Of a stretch of 64,000 bases of DNA, positions 1 to 9,244 are shown in pieces. A model generated the notes under the pieces. That model worked only from the letters and a program-made list of their open reading frames with translations, was not told the origin of the DNA and ran no database searches. The translations under genes were made by a program, and so were the position numbers. This DNA comes from Brachyspira hampsonii 30446. Lineage in GTDB: Bacteria; Spirochaetota; Brachyspiria; Brachyspirales; Brachyspiraceae. The stretch covers positions 1,505,403-1,569,402 of the forward strand of contig NZ_JH994111.1 of NCBI RefSeq assembly GCF_000316195.1. Direction: 5' to 3'. The number at the start of each line of letters is the position of its first letter. Within the stretch, counting starts at the first letter, position 1.

Positions 1-650
1 CTATGTGCTTCAAATGCCTCGCAAACTATACTTATATTATCATTAAGTATTTCTTCTATAGTTTCGCATTTATTAATAGATATAGACATTTGATACAAAG
101 CACCAACCTCATAAGCTCTGGACTGTGCTCTGTCATATACCATTTTATTGACTAAAGCTAAAGATACAAGATTGGCAAATAATGACATTACAACGGTATC
201 TTTCTCTATAAACTTACCATTCTTTTTATTGATTAAAAATAAAGAACCTATATTTTTCTTTCTTACTTTAAGAGGTACAAATAATATATTTTTAAGATCT
301 TCTCCCAATACTTCTTTCATAGGTATAAAAGCAGAATCTTCCTGAGGATCATTAGAATATAATGAACATGATGTGGTATATGCCCTAACAGACAAAGGTT
401 TCTCACTATCTATTATATTTCCAAAAAATTTGCTTCCAAGAGGTCCTATGGACATTTCATAATGCAAATTATATAATTCCTGATCTACTAAATATAATAG
501 TATAGAATCTGTATACATTATAGTTTTGATTTCAGATATAATAGTAATTAAAGTTTCATCATGATCATTACTTGAATTCATTCTTTTAATAATTCCGGAA
601 AATACTTCCAACTGTTTTTCCGGATCGTCAACTATATCATATATATCCAC
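1..650 (-). CDS. GAF-domain signalling protein, 3' end outside window
   Basis: N-terminal 216 residues of a protein whose remainder lies left of the window. It starts at a GTG preceded by GAGGT with 5-base spacing. Residues about 20-170 look like a GAF domain: alternating helices and strands, a segment resembling LFVPLKVRKKNIGSLFLINK, and then a helix. A second GAF-like segment seems to begin near residue 180 (YQMSISINKCETIEEI). No signal peptide or membrane segment is seen, so it is probably cytoplasmic. GAF domains bind small ligands and usually sit in front of histidine kinase, PP2C/SpoIIE or GGDEF outputs; the output here is not visible, so the function is unassigned. It diverges from the dihydrouridine synthase gene. 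Confidence 0.7.
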   Translation of the reverse strand, partial: MDIYDIVDDPEKQLEVFSGIIKRMNSSNDHDETLITIISEIKTIMYTDSILLYLVDQELYNLHYEMSIGPLGSKFFGNIIDSEKPLSVRAYTTSCSLYSNDPQEDSAFIPMKEVLGEDLKNILFVPLKVRKKNIGSLFLINKKNGKFIEKDTVVMSLFANLVSLALVNKMVYDRAQSRAYEVGALYQMSISINKCETIEEILNDNISIVCEAFEAH

Positions 651-805
651 GAATTACCTCTAATATATTAGTTAGTACACACAATTTTATTATATCATAG
701 AGTATTTTATAGTCAACATATATTTAATCTTTTTATACTCTTGAAGTTTTTCAGTTAATTGTTTATATTATATCAAAATTTTAATGCTTTTAATTCAAGG
801 AAAAC

Positions 806-1777
806 ATGAAAAAAAATATATTAATAGAAGGTGTGAATATACCATCAAGATTCTTCCTAGCCCCTATGGCAGGATATACAGACTATGTATTTAGAAGATT
901 ATCAAGAAGATTCGGAGCAGGACTTTTAATAACAGAGCTAGTAAGTGCGGCTGCCTTAGCAAGACAGGTAAAAAAGACATACAGATATATGGAGCATAAA
1001 GAAGATGAATACCCTATATCGCTTCAGTTATTTGGAGCAAATGAAGATGATTATAAAAGAGCTATAGAAATAACAGATTTGAAAGGCTTTTCTTTTATAG
1101 ATATAAATATGGGCTGCCCTACAAAAAAAGTAGTAAAAAATAATGGCGGAGCAGGACTTTTAGAAGATACTGATAAGATGATTTCAATATTAAATGCTGT
1201 AAAAAGCGTATCTCCTCTGCCTGTAAGCGTAAAAATAAGATTGGGGCTAAAAAGAGGTGAAGGCGGAGAAATAGAAAGAGCCTTAGCTATGAAAGAAAAC
1301 GGAGCTTGCTTTCTAGCACTGCATGGAAGATATGCAAGCGATATGTACAGAGGAAGTGCTGATTGGGAGGCTATAGCAAAAGTTAAAGAGGCATTAGGTA
1401 AAGATTATATCTTAATAGGAAATGGAGATATAAAAAATAAAGAAGATGCCATAAAAGCATTCAATATCTCTAAAGTTGATGGAATAATGGTAGGACGCGG
1501 TGCTATTGGAAATCCTTGGATATTTGCAGAACTCAATACTATATTTGAAGATAATAATGAATACAAAACAAAAGAAGAAGATAAATTAAAAAATATAATA
1601 AAAGAGCATATAAACGGCTGCTGCGAACTCTATGGAGAAGTAAGCGGAATACATTTTATGCGTAAGTTTGTCATGAAATATCTAACAGGATACAAAATGG
1701 AAAACAAAATAGAACTTATGAAATGCGAAAGCAAAGAAGAGCTATTTAAAATATTAGATAAAATTATAATAGAATAA
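806..1777 (+). CDS. dusB: tRNA-dihydrouridine synthase (DusB-like)
   Basis: Flavoenzyme that reduces uridine to dihydrouridine in tRNA D-loops with FMN and NADPH; cytosolic. The 323-residue length is usual for the family. Visible marks are the N-terminal APMAGYTD segment, the FIDINMGCPTKKV motif with the catalytic cysteine (C104) that protonates the uracil ring, the ALHGRYASDMYRGSADW segment and the phosphate-binding GIMVGRGAIGNPW segment. AAGG lies just upstream of the ATG. The gene stands alone and ends in a shared terminator facing the ABC operon. The Dus family is clear; assignment to DusB rather than another Dus subgroup is by general resemblance. Confidence 0.92.
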   Translation: MKKNILIEGVNIPSRFFLAPMAGYTDYVFRRLSRRFGAGLLITELVSAAALARQVKKTYRYMEHKEDEYPISLQLFGANEDDYKRAIEITDLKGFSFIDINMGCPTKKVVKNNGGAGLLEDTDKMISILNAVKSVSPLPVSVKIRLGLKRGEGGEIERALAMKENGACFLALHGRYASDMYRGSADWEAIAKVKEALGKDYILIGNGDIKNKEDAIKAFNISKVDGIMVGRGAIGNPWIFAELNTIFEDNNEYKTKEEDKLKNIIKEHINGCCELYGEVSGIHFMRKFVMKYLTGYKMENKIELMKCESKEELFKILDKIIIE

Positions 1778-1793
1778 TATTATAATAAATAAA

Positions 1794-1830
1794 AAAATAA
1801 GTTCCTGTTATAGCAGCAAGAACTTATTTT
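1794..1830. terminator. Bidirectional rho-independent terminator
   Basis: Perfect 11-base arms (AAAATAAGTTC / GAACTTATTTT) around a 15-base loop, with A/T runs on both sides. It lies between the convergent dus gene and the msmK-type ATPase gene and can serve both. Confidence 0.85.
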
Positions 1831-1846
1831 TATATTATTTATTTTG

Positions 1847-2962
1847 TTACTGTTCTATTAAAATATTTTTCTGCGTATCTTTATCAAATATATGAAGTTT
1901 ATTTAAATCAAAATTCATAAATGCACGCTGATCTCTTTCATAATCATCACTTGTATTGATTCTTATTGTAACTTGCAAATCTCCGAAATTCATATACAAA
2001 TAACTTTCAGAACCTATCATCTCAATAACATCAATAATAGCTTGTATTAAATTTTGAGAATTGCTTTCTGATTTATCTTTGTATAAAGTGATATTTTCAG
2101 GTCTTATTCCAAGTACAACTTCTTTTCCATTATAAGAATCATCTATCTTGGAAATTCTTTCATTATTCAATTCAATTTCATATCTGTCAAAAGCAGCATA
2201 CCATTTTCCATCTTTCTTAGAAAGTTTTGCATTTATAAAATTCATTTGAGGTGCCCCAATGAATCCGGCAACAAATAAATTTTTAGGGCTGTTATAAAGA
2301 GTCTTAGCATCATCAACCTGCATAATATCTCCGTCTTTCATAACAACAATTCTAGTACCCATAGTCATAGCTTCTACCTGGTCATGCGTAACATACACAA
2401 ATGTAGTCTGAAGCTGTTTATGAAGTTTAATCAATTCTGTACGCATCTGAACTCTTAATTTAGCATCAAGGTTGGATAAAGGCTCATCTAATAAAAATAC
2501 AGACGGATTTCTCACCATAGCTCTTCCCAAAGCAACTCTTTGACGCTGACCGCCGGATAATGCTTTAGGTTTCCTGTCAAGTAAATGTGCTATATCAAGA
2601 ACTTTAGCTGCCCATTCAACTCTTTTTTTAATTTCATCTTTAGGTGTTTTTCTAAGTTCTAAACCAAAAGCCATATTTTTAAATACAGACATATGCGGAT
2701 ATAAAGCATAATTCTGAAATACCATTGCTATATCCCTGTCTTTTGGTGCTACATCATTAACTAATCTATCCCCTATATACAATTTACCATCTGTTATCTC
2801 CTCAAGACCTGCTATCATACGAAGCGTTGTGGACTTTCCGCATCCGGATGGTCCGACAAGAATCACAAATTCTTTATCAGCTATATCCAAACTAAAATCT
2901 TTAACAACTTCTACATTATTATCATATACTTTTCTTATATGTTCAAATTTGATACTAGACAT
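1847..2962 (-). CDS. Sugar ABC transporter ATP-binding protein (MsmK/UgpC/MalK family)
   Basis: ATPase that powers carbohydrate import through the two permeases upstream. Walker A GPSGCGKST (37-45), Q-loop VFQNYALYPH (Q83), signature LSGGQ (135-139), Walker B VFLLDEP (D159, E160) and switch histidine H193 in VTHDQVEAMT are all present. The C-terminal third has the TOBE/OB segment (VLGIRPENI) typical of MalK-like ATPases, which often serve several sugar permeases. The length of 371 residues is normal. It is last in the operon, after the DUF5107 gene, with GGAAG upstream of the ATG. The exact substrate is unknown. Confidence 0.93.
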   Translation of the reverse strand: MSSIKFEHIRKVYDNNVEVVKDFSLDIADKEFVILVGPSGCGKSTTLRMIAGLEEITDGKLYIGDRLVNDVAPKDRDIAMVFQNYALYPHMSVFKNMAFGLELRKTPKDEIKKRVEWAAKVLDIAHLLDRKPKALSGGQRQRVALGRAMVRNPSVFLLDEPLSNLDAKLRVQMRTELIKLHKQLQTTFVYVTHDQVEAMTMGTRIVVMKDGDIMQVDDAKTLYNSPKNLFVAGFIGAPQMNFINAKLSKKDGKWYAAFDRYEIELNNERISKIDDSYNGKEVVLGIRPENITLYKDKSESNSQNLIQAIIDVIEMIGSESYLYMNFGDLQVTIRINTSDDYERDQRAFMNFDLNKLHIFDKDTQKNILIEQ

Positions 2963-3005
2963 AATTTCACTTCCTTTTTATTTGTTATTAAACTATAGAA
3001 TTATT

Positions 3006-5030
3006 TTAAATTTTAACCATTCTAAAATCTAAATTCTCAGGTGCTTCAGTATCCTTTCTTACTTTTTTAATAAGCTCATTATTAAATTCGATACCCTCTC
3101 TCTCCGATTTTAATTTTGCAATATATTCAAAATAAACATCCAATATATAATTTTCACCTTCTCTTATTGTTATCTGCTCCATACTAAATATCTTTTCAAG
3201 TTTTTCATACTGTTCTAAAGCAAGATAAGAACGTGCCGCATATACAGCAGTTTTCTCACAATATCCGTATTTTTCATATAATTGAATTATTTTGTTATAT
3301 TTTTTCAATAAATCTAATAAATAAAAATATTCAACTATAAAAGCCTCATCTGCTTCTTTATTTCCAAATATATTAATGGATTTCTCCATATAATATAATG
3401 ATTTTTCGTAATCTTTTTTATCTTTATAATATACAGATATGTTTCTATATGCTATAGCAGTAGGTTTTATATCTATAGACTTCAACCATAATTCTAAAGC
3501 TTTATCCTCCATAAAGTTTTCATAATAAATAATACCTAAATGAATAAGTACAGCAGCATTCTTATTCTCACATGATTCCAATAAATCTTTAAAATCCAAC
3601 ATATATGAAATAGGAGTATCTTCACTATCTAATTCATCTAAATATCCATTTTCCAAAAGATTAAGCCATAGCATACAATCTTCTTTTATTGAATCTTTAG
3701 GAAATTTTAAAGATTTAGGAGATTTATTTAAATTATACTTTTCTCTCCTCATATCTTCTAATGCTCCCCAACCTTTTCCATAAGCTAATATATTACTTAT
3801 TGGCAAATCAGATTCTTCTGAATATTTTTTAATAAGATTATTCAAATGATTTTCATTCATATTTCTATTAACTATAGATTCAACTTTTTCTCTAGCTTTA
3901 GAATAATCTTCAGCAAATATGATATCATAATCATCTTTTAAATAATCAAAACTAAATGCCTGAACAAATTCTATTGTGCTATCAGCATCCATATCAAAGC
4001 CATTAACCTGAGTAGGCATTATCCCTGCCTGAAGCTCAATATATTCCCCTTCACTTCCTCTTGATAAAAATCTCTCCCATTTTCTTCCGCCTCTAAGATT
4101 ACCCCAGCAGAACATTTTTCTATATCTTAATTTATTAGTAGATCTTTCAAAAAATACAAATCCGTCATTATAAACAGCAGCCTCCCAAGGACTTATAGTT
4201 TTTTTATCAGTTTGAAAAAAATATTCACTTGAATATTCAAAGTTTAAAGGATAACTGCCGTCTTTTACAAAAGGAGTTGTAGGAAGTTTAGAAGCCCCAA
4301 ATTTTTTAATAGAATTTTCTGTAGAGCCAACACTATCAGGATAAATATAGACTATATCATCTGTTGAAGAAAATACTCTGATATTCTTTTCTTCTTTTAC
4401 CGCTATATTAGTCCACCAATACATAGGTTTTTTATAATTATCATCATTAATTATTTTAACATAAACATATAAATTTTTATCACAATCAACAAGTCTGAAA
4501 TCCATTTGATAATATATTCTTTTAGTTCTTTCAAATTCATAAACTCTAAGAAATTCTTTATCATCTTTATCCTTAACTACTGCAAAAAATAAAGGCTCGC
4601 AAGTTTGTAAAGAATGCCCAAATTGAGAAACATTCCATTCTATTCCTCCGGAAAACCATGCATTCCTAGTAGCTAAATTTGCAGTCTGAAAAACAGGATT
4701 TTTAAATAGAATATCTTTTCCTGTTTCTTTATCCTCCATAGAATATAATCTTGCACCATATCCGCATAAAAATACGGCTTTAATTTTATCATTTTCTATT
4801 ACAACAGTATCTAATTTTATATTAGTTTTATTTCTATCGTATCTATCCTGAAGTTTATAAGGAAGCAATCTAAGCCCTATTTCATAACCAATATTTTCCA
4901 TACTCTCTTCGGTTAAAGTTCCATCGCTAATAATATGCTTATCTTTTTGTCTATCTCTGAATATAGGAAGCGGATTCTCTCCTTTTAATAAACTGCCCTC
5001 AATATCTAAATAAGAAGAATATATTTGCAT
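3006..5030 (-). CDS. DUF5107 domain protein with TPR repeats
   Basis: A 674-residue protein without signal peptide, hence probably cytoplasmic. Residues about 40-370 match what I know of DUF5107: a mutarotase-like beta-rich domain with hallmark segments ATRNAWFSGGIEWN, CEPLFFAVVKDKDDKEFLRV and MFCWGNLRGGRKWERFLS. The rest is helical with TPR-like units (for example AVLIHLGIIYYENFMEDKAL and AYRNISVYYKDKKDYEKSLY). DUF5107 proteins have the galactose-mutarotase/glycoside-hydrolase-associated fold, so a carbohydrate role is plausible, but no reaction is established to my knowledge. It lies between a permease gene and the ATPase gene of a sugar ABC operon, which ties it to the imported sugar. Confidence 0.8.
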   Translation of the reverse strand: MQIYSSYLDIEGSLLKGENPLPIFRDRQKDKHIISDGTLTEESMENIGYEIGLRLLPYKLQDRYDRNKTNIKLDTVVIENDKIKAVFLCGYGARLYSMEDKETGKDILFKNPVFQTANLATRNAWFSGGIEWNVSQFGHSLQTCEPLFFAVVKDKDDKEFLRVYEFERTKRIYYQMDFRLVDCDKNLYVYVKIINDDNYKKPMYWWTNIAVKEEKNIRVFSSTDDIVYIYPDSVGSTENSIKKFGASKLPTTPFVKDGSYPLNFEYSSEYFFQTDKKTISPWEAAVYNDGFVFFERSTNKLRYRKMFCWGNLRGGRKWERFLSRGSEGEYIELQAGIMPTQVNGFDMDADSTIEFVQAFSFDYLKDDYDIIFAEDYSKAREKVESIVNRNMNENHLNNLIKKYSEESDLPISNILAYGKGWGALEDMRREKYNLNKSPKSLKFPKDSIKEDCMLWLNLLENGYLDELDSEDTPISYMLDFKDLLESCENKNAAVLIHLGIIYYENFMEDKALELWLKSIDIKPTAIAYRNISVYYKDKKDYEKSLYYMEKSINIFGNKEADEAFIVEYFYLLDLLKKYNKIIQLYEKYGYCEKTAVYAARSYLALEQYEKLEKIFSMEQITIREGENYILDVYFEYIAKLKSEREGIEFNNELIKKVRKDTEAPENLDFRMVKI

Positions 5031-5051
5031 TAAAATATCCTTTTATATATA

Positions 5052-5888
5052 TTAACCTTTTATTGCTCCGCCTGTAACATTAGCTATGATTTTTTCAGAA
5101 AGTATTATATATAATATAAATGTAGGTAAAAATACTATAACAACGGCAGCAAACATACCAGCCCAATCCCCTGTATACCTCATAGACTGAATCATAGAGA
5201 ATAAACCAACAGCAAGAGGTCTCATATTACTGCTATTAGCAAATATTAATGCCATAAAATACTCATTCCAAACGGTAATAAAATTAAATATTGTAACTGT
5301 TATTATTCCGGGCTGAGCTAAAGGAAGCATTATTATCCAAAAAGTTTTCATAGGACTGCATCCGTCTATAGCAGCAGCTTCTTCAAATGTGAAAGATAAA
5401 CTCTTAAAAAATGTTATAAGAAAGAATACTGTAAATGGTATATTAATTCCTATATACAGAAATATCAATACCAATCTTGAGTTAGTCATTTTAAGAGATG
5501 TAACTATACCAAAAAGAGGCATAATAATCATAATAGCAGGTATTCCTAAAGCTGTTACAAATATTTTTTGTATAGTACTGTTAAATCTAAATGGAAATCT
5601 AGCTAATATATAAGCGGCAGGTGCTGATACAACTATTATACCGACACATGAAATTATAGTATAAATAAGAGAATTCAAAAAATATTTGGCTACATTATGA
5701 GTAACTAAGGCTTTAACATAATTTTCCGGGTGAAGTCCGTCTTTAAATAAAGTATTTTGGAATATATTAGGAGTAGTAGAAAAAGAAGCTAATATTATCC
5801 AGCCTATAACTAAAAATGTAAAAGCACACCAAAGAGATACTAATAAATATCCGGGCAGCAATCTAATTTGTTTATGTTTATCTTTCAT
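5052..5888 (-). CDS. Sugar ABC transporter permease (MalG/CUT1 family)
   Basis: Inner-membrane permease of 278 residues with about six hydrophobic segments. The cytoplasmic coupling EAA loop is clear (EEAAAIDGCSPMKTFWIIML, followed by PLAQPG). The N-terminus begins with a membrane segment after a short basic stretch, and the C-terminus ends VTGGAIKG, as is typical of MalG-like subunits. It follows the MalF-like gene by 18 bases and pairs with it. AAGGAT precedes the start. Substrate is not readable from the sequence. Confidence 0.92.
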   Translation of the reverse strand: MKDKHKQIRLLPGYLLVSLWCAFTFLVIGWIILASFSTTPNIFQNTLFKDGLHPENYVKALVTHNVAKYFLNSLIYTIISCVGIIVVSAPAAYILARFPFRFNSTIQKIFVTALGIPAIMIIMPLFGIVTSLKMTNSRLVLIFLYIGINIPFTVFFLITFFKSLSFTFEEAAAIDGCSPMKTFWIIMLPLAQPGIITVTIFNFITVWNEYFMALIFANSSNMRPLAVGLFSMIQSMRYTGDWAGMFAAVVIVFLPTFILYIILSEKIIANVTGGAIKG

Positions 5889-5906
5889 AAAATAAATCCT
5901 TCAAAA

Positions 5907-6821
5907 TTAAAACTCTAATTTCTTATCTTTAAATACTATATTGGTAACAGCAAAAGATATAACAATAATTAAAGTAAGTACAACTCCTACAGCAGCACCA
6001 TTTCCTACATTTCTATCTATAATTACATTATTATTTGCCCCAAACACCTCTTGATACATATAAACCATAGGAGTAACAGTACCAGGCTCAGGAATTAAAG
6101 GCGAGAATAATTGAGACCATACAAAGAAACCAACTGCATTAATAGTCCATAAAACAACATTAGTTCTGATAACATCAGAAAGAAGAGGCAAAGTTATTTG
6201 GAAAAATTGCTGAAATGCATTTGCTCCGTCTATAGTAGCAGCCTCATAAAAATCTGAAGGAATTCTTTCTATACCAGCCATAAATATAAGCATAAAGTAA
6301 CCAACCATACCAAAAGAATAAGCTATAACCAAAGCCATAAAAACATTATCTGGGGAAGTCCATTGAAATTCAGCCAATTTTTCTATATGTAAAAAGCTGA
6401 ATATATTTCTTAAAAGTCCGTATCTTGAATTATAAACATAGTGTATCCACATAGTGGCCATAGCAACTGCAGATACAACATTAGGCAAATATATAATAGA
6501 CCTATAAAATGATTTAAATTTTACTCCTGAAGTAAGAATTACAGCAAAAAGAATTGCAAAGAAAAATATAATAATACCGCCTATAAGCCATATAAAAAAT
6601 ACATTTTTTAAAGACTGCATAAATACTTGACTATTCAATAGGTTGCCGTAATTTCCTAAACCAACAAACTCCCATTCTGAAATTTTTGCAGATATAGAAT
6701 CCATCTTAAAAAAACTCATTATAACAGTTTTTATAGTAGGATAAAAAAAGATTAACAGATAAAGTAAAACTGCTGGAGCTAAAAACAGTATTATCATTGG
6801 TAATCTACTTTTTTTTAACAT
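5907..6821 (-). CDS. Sugar ABC transporter permease (MalF/CUT1 family)
   Basis: Partner permease of 304 residues with about six membrane segments. The first is an N-terminal helix (IILFLAPAVLLYLLIFFYPT), typical of the UgpA/LacF group. The EAA loop is FYEAATIDGANAFQQFFQIT followed by LPLL. AGGAG lies before the ATG. It is separated from the binding-protein gene by a hairpin-bearing gap of 88 bases, so it may be expressed at a lower level than the binding protein. Confidence 0.92.
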   Translation of the reverse strand: MLKKSRLPMIILFLAPAVLLYLLIFFYPTIKTVIMSFFKMDSISAKISEWEFVGLGNYGNLLNSQVFMQSLKNVFFIWLIGGIIIFFFAILFAVILTSGVKFKSFYRSIIYLPNVVSAVAMATMWIHYVYNSRYGLLRNIFSFLHIEKLAEFQWTSPDNVFMALVIAYSFGMVGYFMLIFMAGIERIPSDFYEAATIDGANAFQQFFQITLPLLSDVIRTNVVLWTINAVGFFVWSQLFSPLIPEPGTVTPMVYMYQEVFGANNNVIIDRNVGNGAAVGVVLTLIIVISFAVTNIVFKDKKLEF

Positions 6822-6848
6822 ACTACACTCCTAAAAACTTTAAACATT

Positions 6849-6889
6849 ATGATGCACTTCTAAACAGAAAATATTTAGAAGCACATCAT
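6849..6889 (-). promoter_or_regulatory. Intra-operon hairpin between binding protein and permease genes
   Basis: Inverted repeat with 16-base arms (6849-6864 and 6874-6889), with two mismatched positions, around a 9-base loop. No long T-run follows it on the minus strand, so a strong terminator is unlikely. In other bacterial sugar ABC operons a hairpin at this place protects the binding-protein mRNA or attenuates read-through, giving excess binding protein. Here that role is inferred from position. Confidence 0.6.
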
Positions 6890-6909
6890 ATATAATACAA
6901 ATTGAAATA

Positions 6910-8160
6910 TTATTTTTTTACCTCTTCTATAAATTGTTCAGCGGTATTTTTACCTGTAAGAACGCCTGTAAATGCTGCTGTTATAACCGGAGTTTTATCA
7001 GGATTAAATTCTATACCGCCAGCCCAAGGGTAGCAAGAACCTAATTTAGCGAATACTTCTTTAGCATCTGTTAATTGTTTAGGCCAATCTGTAGTATTAG
7101 CCATAGGAACACCGTAAGTTTTCTCTGCTAATTGTTTATCCCATTCTCCTGTAGTAAGATGAACTATTAATTGGAATACTTCTTCAGGATATTGAGTATT
7201 CTTATTAACTTGGAAAGATTGTCCGCCGTAATTCAAATCATAAAGACCGGATACGCCATTAGGAACTGTAGGATAAGCGAACTGTCCCCAAGGGAAATCA
7301 GGACCTGTTGTAGGCATAATTTCATTTACTAACCAAGTACCATTCAAGTACATAGATACTTCTCCGTTTGCTATTTCCTGCTGACCTTGAGGATATTTAT
7401 TACCAGCCACATTAGGAGATATATAACCTAATTTATACATTTCTTCCCAATCTTTAGCAGCTTGTAAAACTGCCGGATCATCCCATAATCCTTCCTGTAC
7501 TAATTTTTTTACCCAATCAGATCCTTTATATCTTGCAATTTGATAACCAATTATTACATCAACATAAGCATCATCTACAGTTATAGGTATAAATCCTGCT
7601 GCTTTTAATTTACCGCAAGCATCTTTAAACTCTGCCCAAGTCTCAGGAACTTTTGTAATGCCTGCTTTAGCAAAATGATCTTTATTATACATAATTAAAA
7701 AAGTAAACGGCTGATATGGTACAGCATAAAGTTTGCCGTCATCTGTAAAAGTTCTTCCTAAATCTAAAAGTGATTTTATTACAACATCTTGATATGCTTT
7801 TCCATCTGTTGTGTCATAAGTTTTTGTAATATAATCATCTAAAGGCAATGCATATTTACCCCAAGTTCTTATAGTTCTTTCTAAATCTTCATCCCATATA
7901 TCTATTGTTTGATTATTATCCAATGCTGGCTGTAAAGTTTTTCTAATTTCTCTTCCATTCCAGTTAACTTCAACAGTAATATCCGGATATTTTTTCATAA
8001 AATCTTCTATAGCAGCTTTGATAACTTGTCCTTGAGGCTCTACCTCATTCCACATTGACCAATATACTATTTTTTTCTTATTTGGATCATCTGCTTTACC
8101 GCAGGCAAATAAGATAAACAATAAAAATACACCAAAACCTAATAAAAATAACTTCTTCAT
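6910..8160 (-). CDS. Extracellular sugar-binding lipoprotein of ABC importer (CUT1)
   Basis: A 416-residue binding protein with a lipoprotein signal: basic MKK, a hydrophobic core and a lipobox ending in C20 (ILFAC). The mature part has the usual start of family-1 solute-binding proteins (KIVYWSMWNEVEPQGQ), with later segments such as AVPYQPFTFLIMYNKDHFAK, VPETWAEF and EVSMYLNGTWLVNE. It captures the sugar outside the cytoplasmic membrane and delivers it to the two permeases encoded next. It is first in the operon, downstream of a near-consensus promoter. No substrate prediction is made. Confidence 0.93.
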   Translation of the reverse strand: MKKLFLLGFGVFLLFILFACGKADDPNKKKIVYWSMWNEVEPQGQVIKAAIEDFMKKYPDITVEVNWNGREIRKTLQPALDNNQTIDIWDEDLERTIRTWGKYALPLDDYITKTYDTTDGKAYQDVVIKSLLDLGRTFTDDGKLYAVPYQPFTFLIMYNKDHFAKAGITKVPETWAEFKDACGKLKAAGFIPITVDDAYVDVIIGYQIARYKGSDWVKKLVQEGLWDDPAVLQAAKDWEEMYKLGYISPNVAGNKYPQGQQEIANGEVSMYLNGTWLVNEIMPTTGPDFPWGQFAYPTVPNGVSGLYDLNYGGQSFQVNKNTQYPEEVFQLIVHLTTGEWDKQLAEKTYGVPMANTTDWPKQLTDAKEVFAKLGSCYPWAGGIEFNPDKTPVITAAFTGVLTGKNTAEQFIEEVKK

Positions 8161-8209
8161 TTTAGTCTCCTTAAATATATTAAAAACATAAAATGTTATA
8201 TAATTTAGT

Positions 8210-8237
8210 AGTATAGTTAATATTTACCCATTGTCAA
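8210..8237 (-). promoter_or_regulatory. Sigma-70-type promoter of the sugar ABC operon
   Basis: On the minus strand, TTGACA (8232-8237), 16 bases, then TATACT (8210-8215), about 50 bases before the binding-protein ATG. It is a strong match to consensus. The divergent plus-strand operon has its own TTGACA at 8288-8293 in the same 195-base intergenic region, with a poorer -10 (AACTAT, 8312-8317), so both operons could be co-regulated from here. Confidence 0.75.
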
Positions 8238-8355
8238 GTTTTTGTATTCTTATATTTTTATATTAACTAATTTTTATAATTATAGCATTGACAATAACAT
8301 AATAAAGTTTAAACTATTATTATATATATATAAATATTAATTACGGAGGATTTAT

Positions 8356-9213
8356 ATGTTAAAAAAAGGTATAAATGTTTGGGCTTTCCCTGGAGGAACT
8401 TCTTATAAAGATATGTTCACGATTGCAAAAGATGCAGGTTTTGAAGGAATTGAATTAAGCCTTTGTGAAGAAGGACCTTTAGGTTTGAAAAGCTCAGAAA
8501 AAGATATATTAGAAATAAAAAAAATGGCTAATGATATGGGGCTTCAAATACATAGTTTTGCTTCTGATTTAGCTTGGGGAAATCCTCTTACTTCTGAAAA
8601 TGAAAAAATTAGAGAAAATGGAGTAAATAATATAAAAAGACAAATAGAAGTAGCTTCTATACTTGGGGCTGATAGTATTCTTTTAGTGCCAGGTTATGTA
8701 GGAGTTGATTTTATACCAGACAGTGAAGTTATTTATTATGAAGATGCTTATAAAAGAGCCAAAGAATGCATTTCTAAAACTGTAGAAACTGCTGAAAAAT
8801 TTAAAGTTGCTATAGGTATAGAAAATGTTTGGAATAAATTCTTAATTTCTGCTATGGAAATGAAAAACTTTATAGATGAATTCAAAAGCGATTATGTAGG
8901 TTCATATTTTGATGTAGGCAATGTAATTTATATGGGGTATCCTGAACAATGGATAAAAGTTCTTGGAAAAAGAATTAAAAAAGTACATTTCAAAGATTAT
9001 AGAAGAGCGGTAGGTACTTTAGACGGATTTGTTGATTTACTTGCTGGAGATGTTAACTACCCTGATGTTGTTGCTGCTTTAAATGAAGTCGGATATGATA
9101 GTTTCTGTACTGCTGAAATGATTCCACCTTATAAATATTATCCGTATCAGATAATATACAATACTTCTGCTTCTATGGATGCTATTCTTGGAAGAAAGAA
9201 ATTTCCTTGCTGA
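8356..9213 (+). CDS. Sugar phosphate isomerase/epimerase (xylose isomerase-like TIM barrel)
   Basis: A 285-residue TIM-barrel protein of the AP-endonuclease-2/xylose-isomerase-like superfamily. The expected metal-ligand motifs are in order: GIENVWNKF (Glu), SYFDVGNV (Asp), KKVHFKDY (His) and CTAEMIPP (Glu). This is the arrangement seen in hexulose-phosphate 3-epimerases, tagatose 3-epimerases and inosose-type enzymes. CGGAGGA precedes the ATG. It is the first gene of a three-gene operon with two dehydrogenases and diverges from the sugar importer, so it probably acts on the imported sugar or its keto product. The exact substrate is unknown. Confidence 0.85.
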   Translation: MLKKGINVWAFPGGTSYKDMFTIAKDAGFEGIELSLCEEGPLGLKSSEKDILEIKKMANDMGLQIHSFASDLAWGNPLTSENEKIRENGVNNIKRQIEVASILGADSILLVPGYVGVDFIPDSEVIYYEDAYKRAKECISKTVETAEKFKVAIGIENVWNKFLISAMEMKNFIDEFKSDYVGSYFDVGNVIYMGYPEQWIKVLGKRIKKVHFKDYRRAVGTLDGFVDLLAGDVNYPDVVAALNEVGYDSFCTAEMIPPYKYYPYQIIYNTSASMDAILGRKKFPC

Positions 9214-9244
9214 TTGTTTTGATTATAAGAATTAGGAGAAGTTT

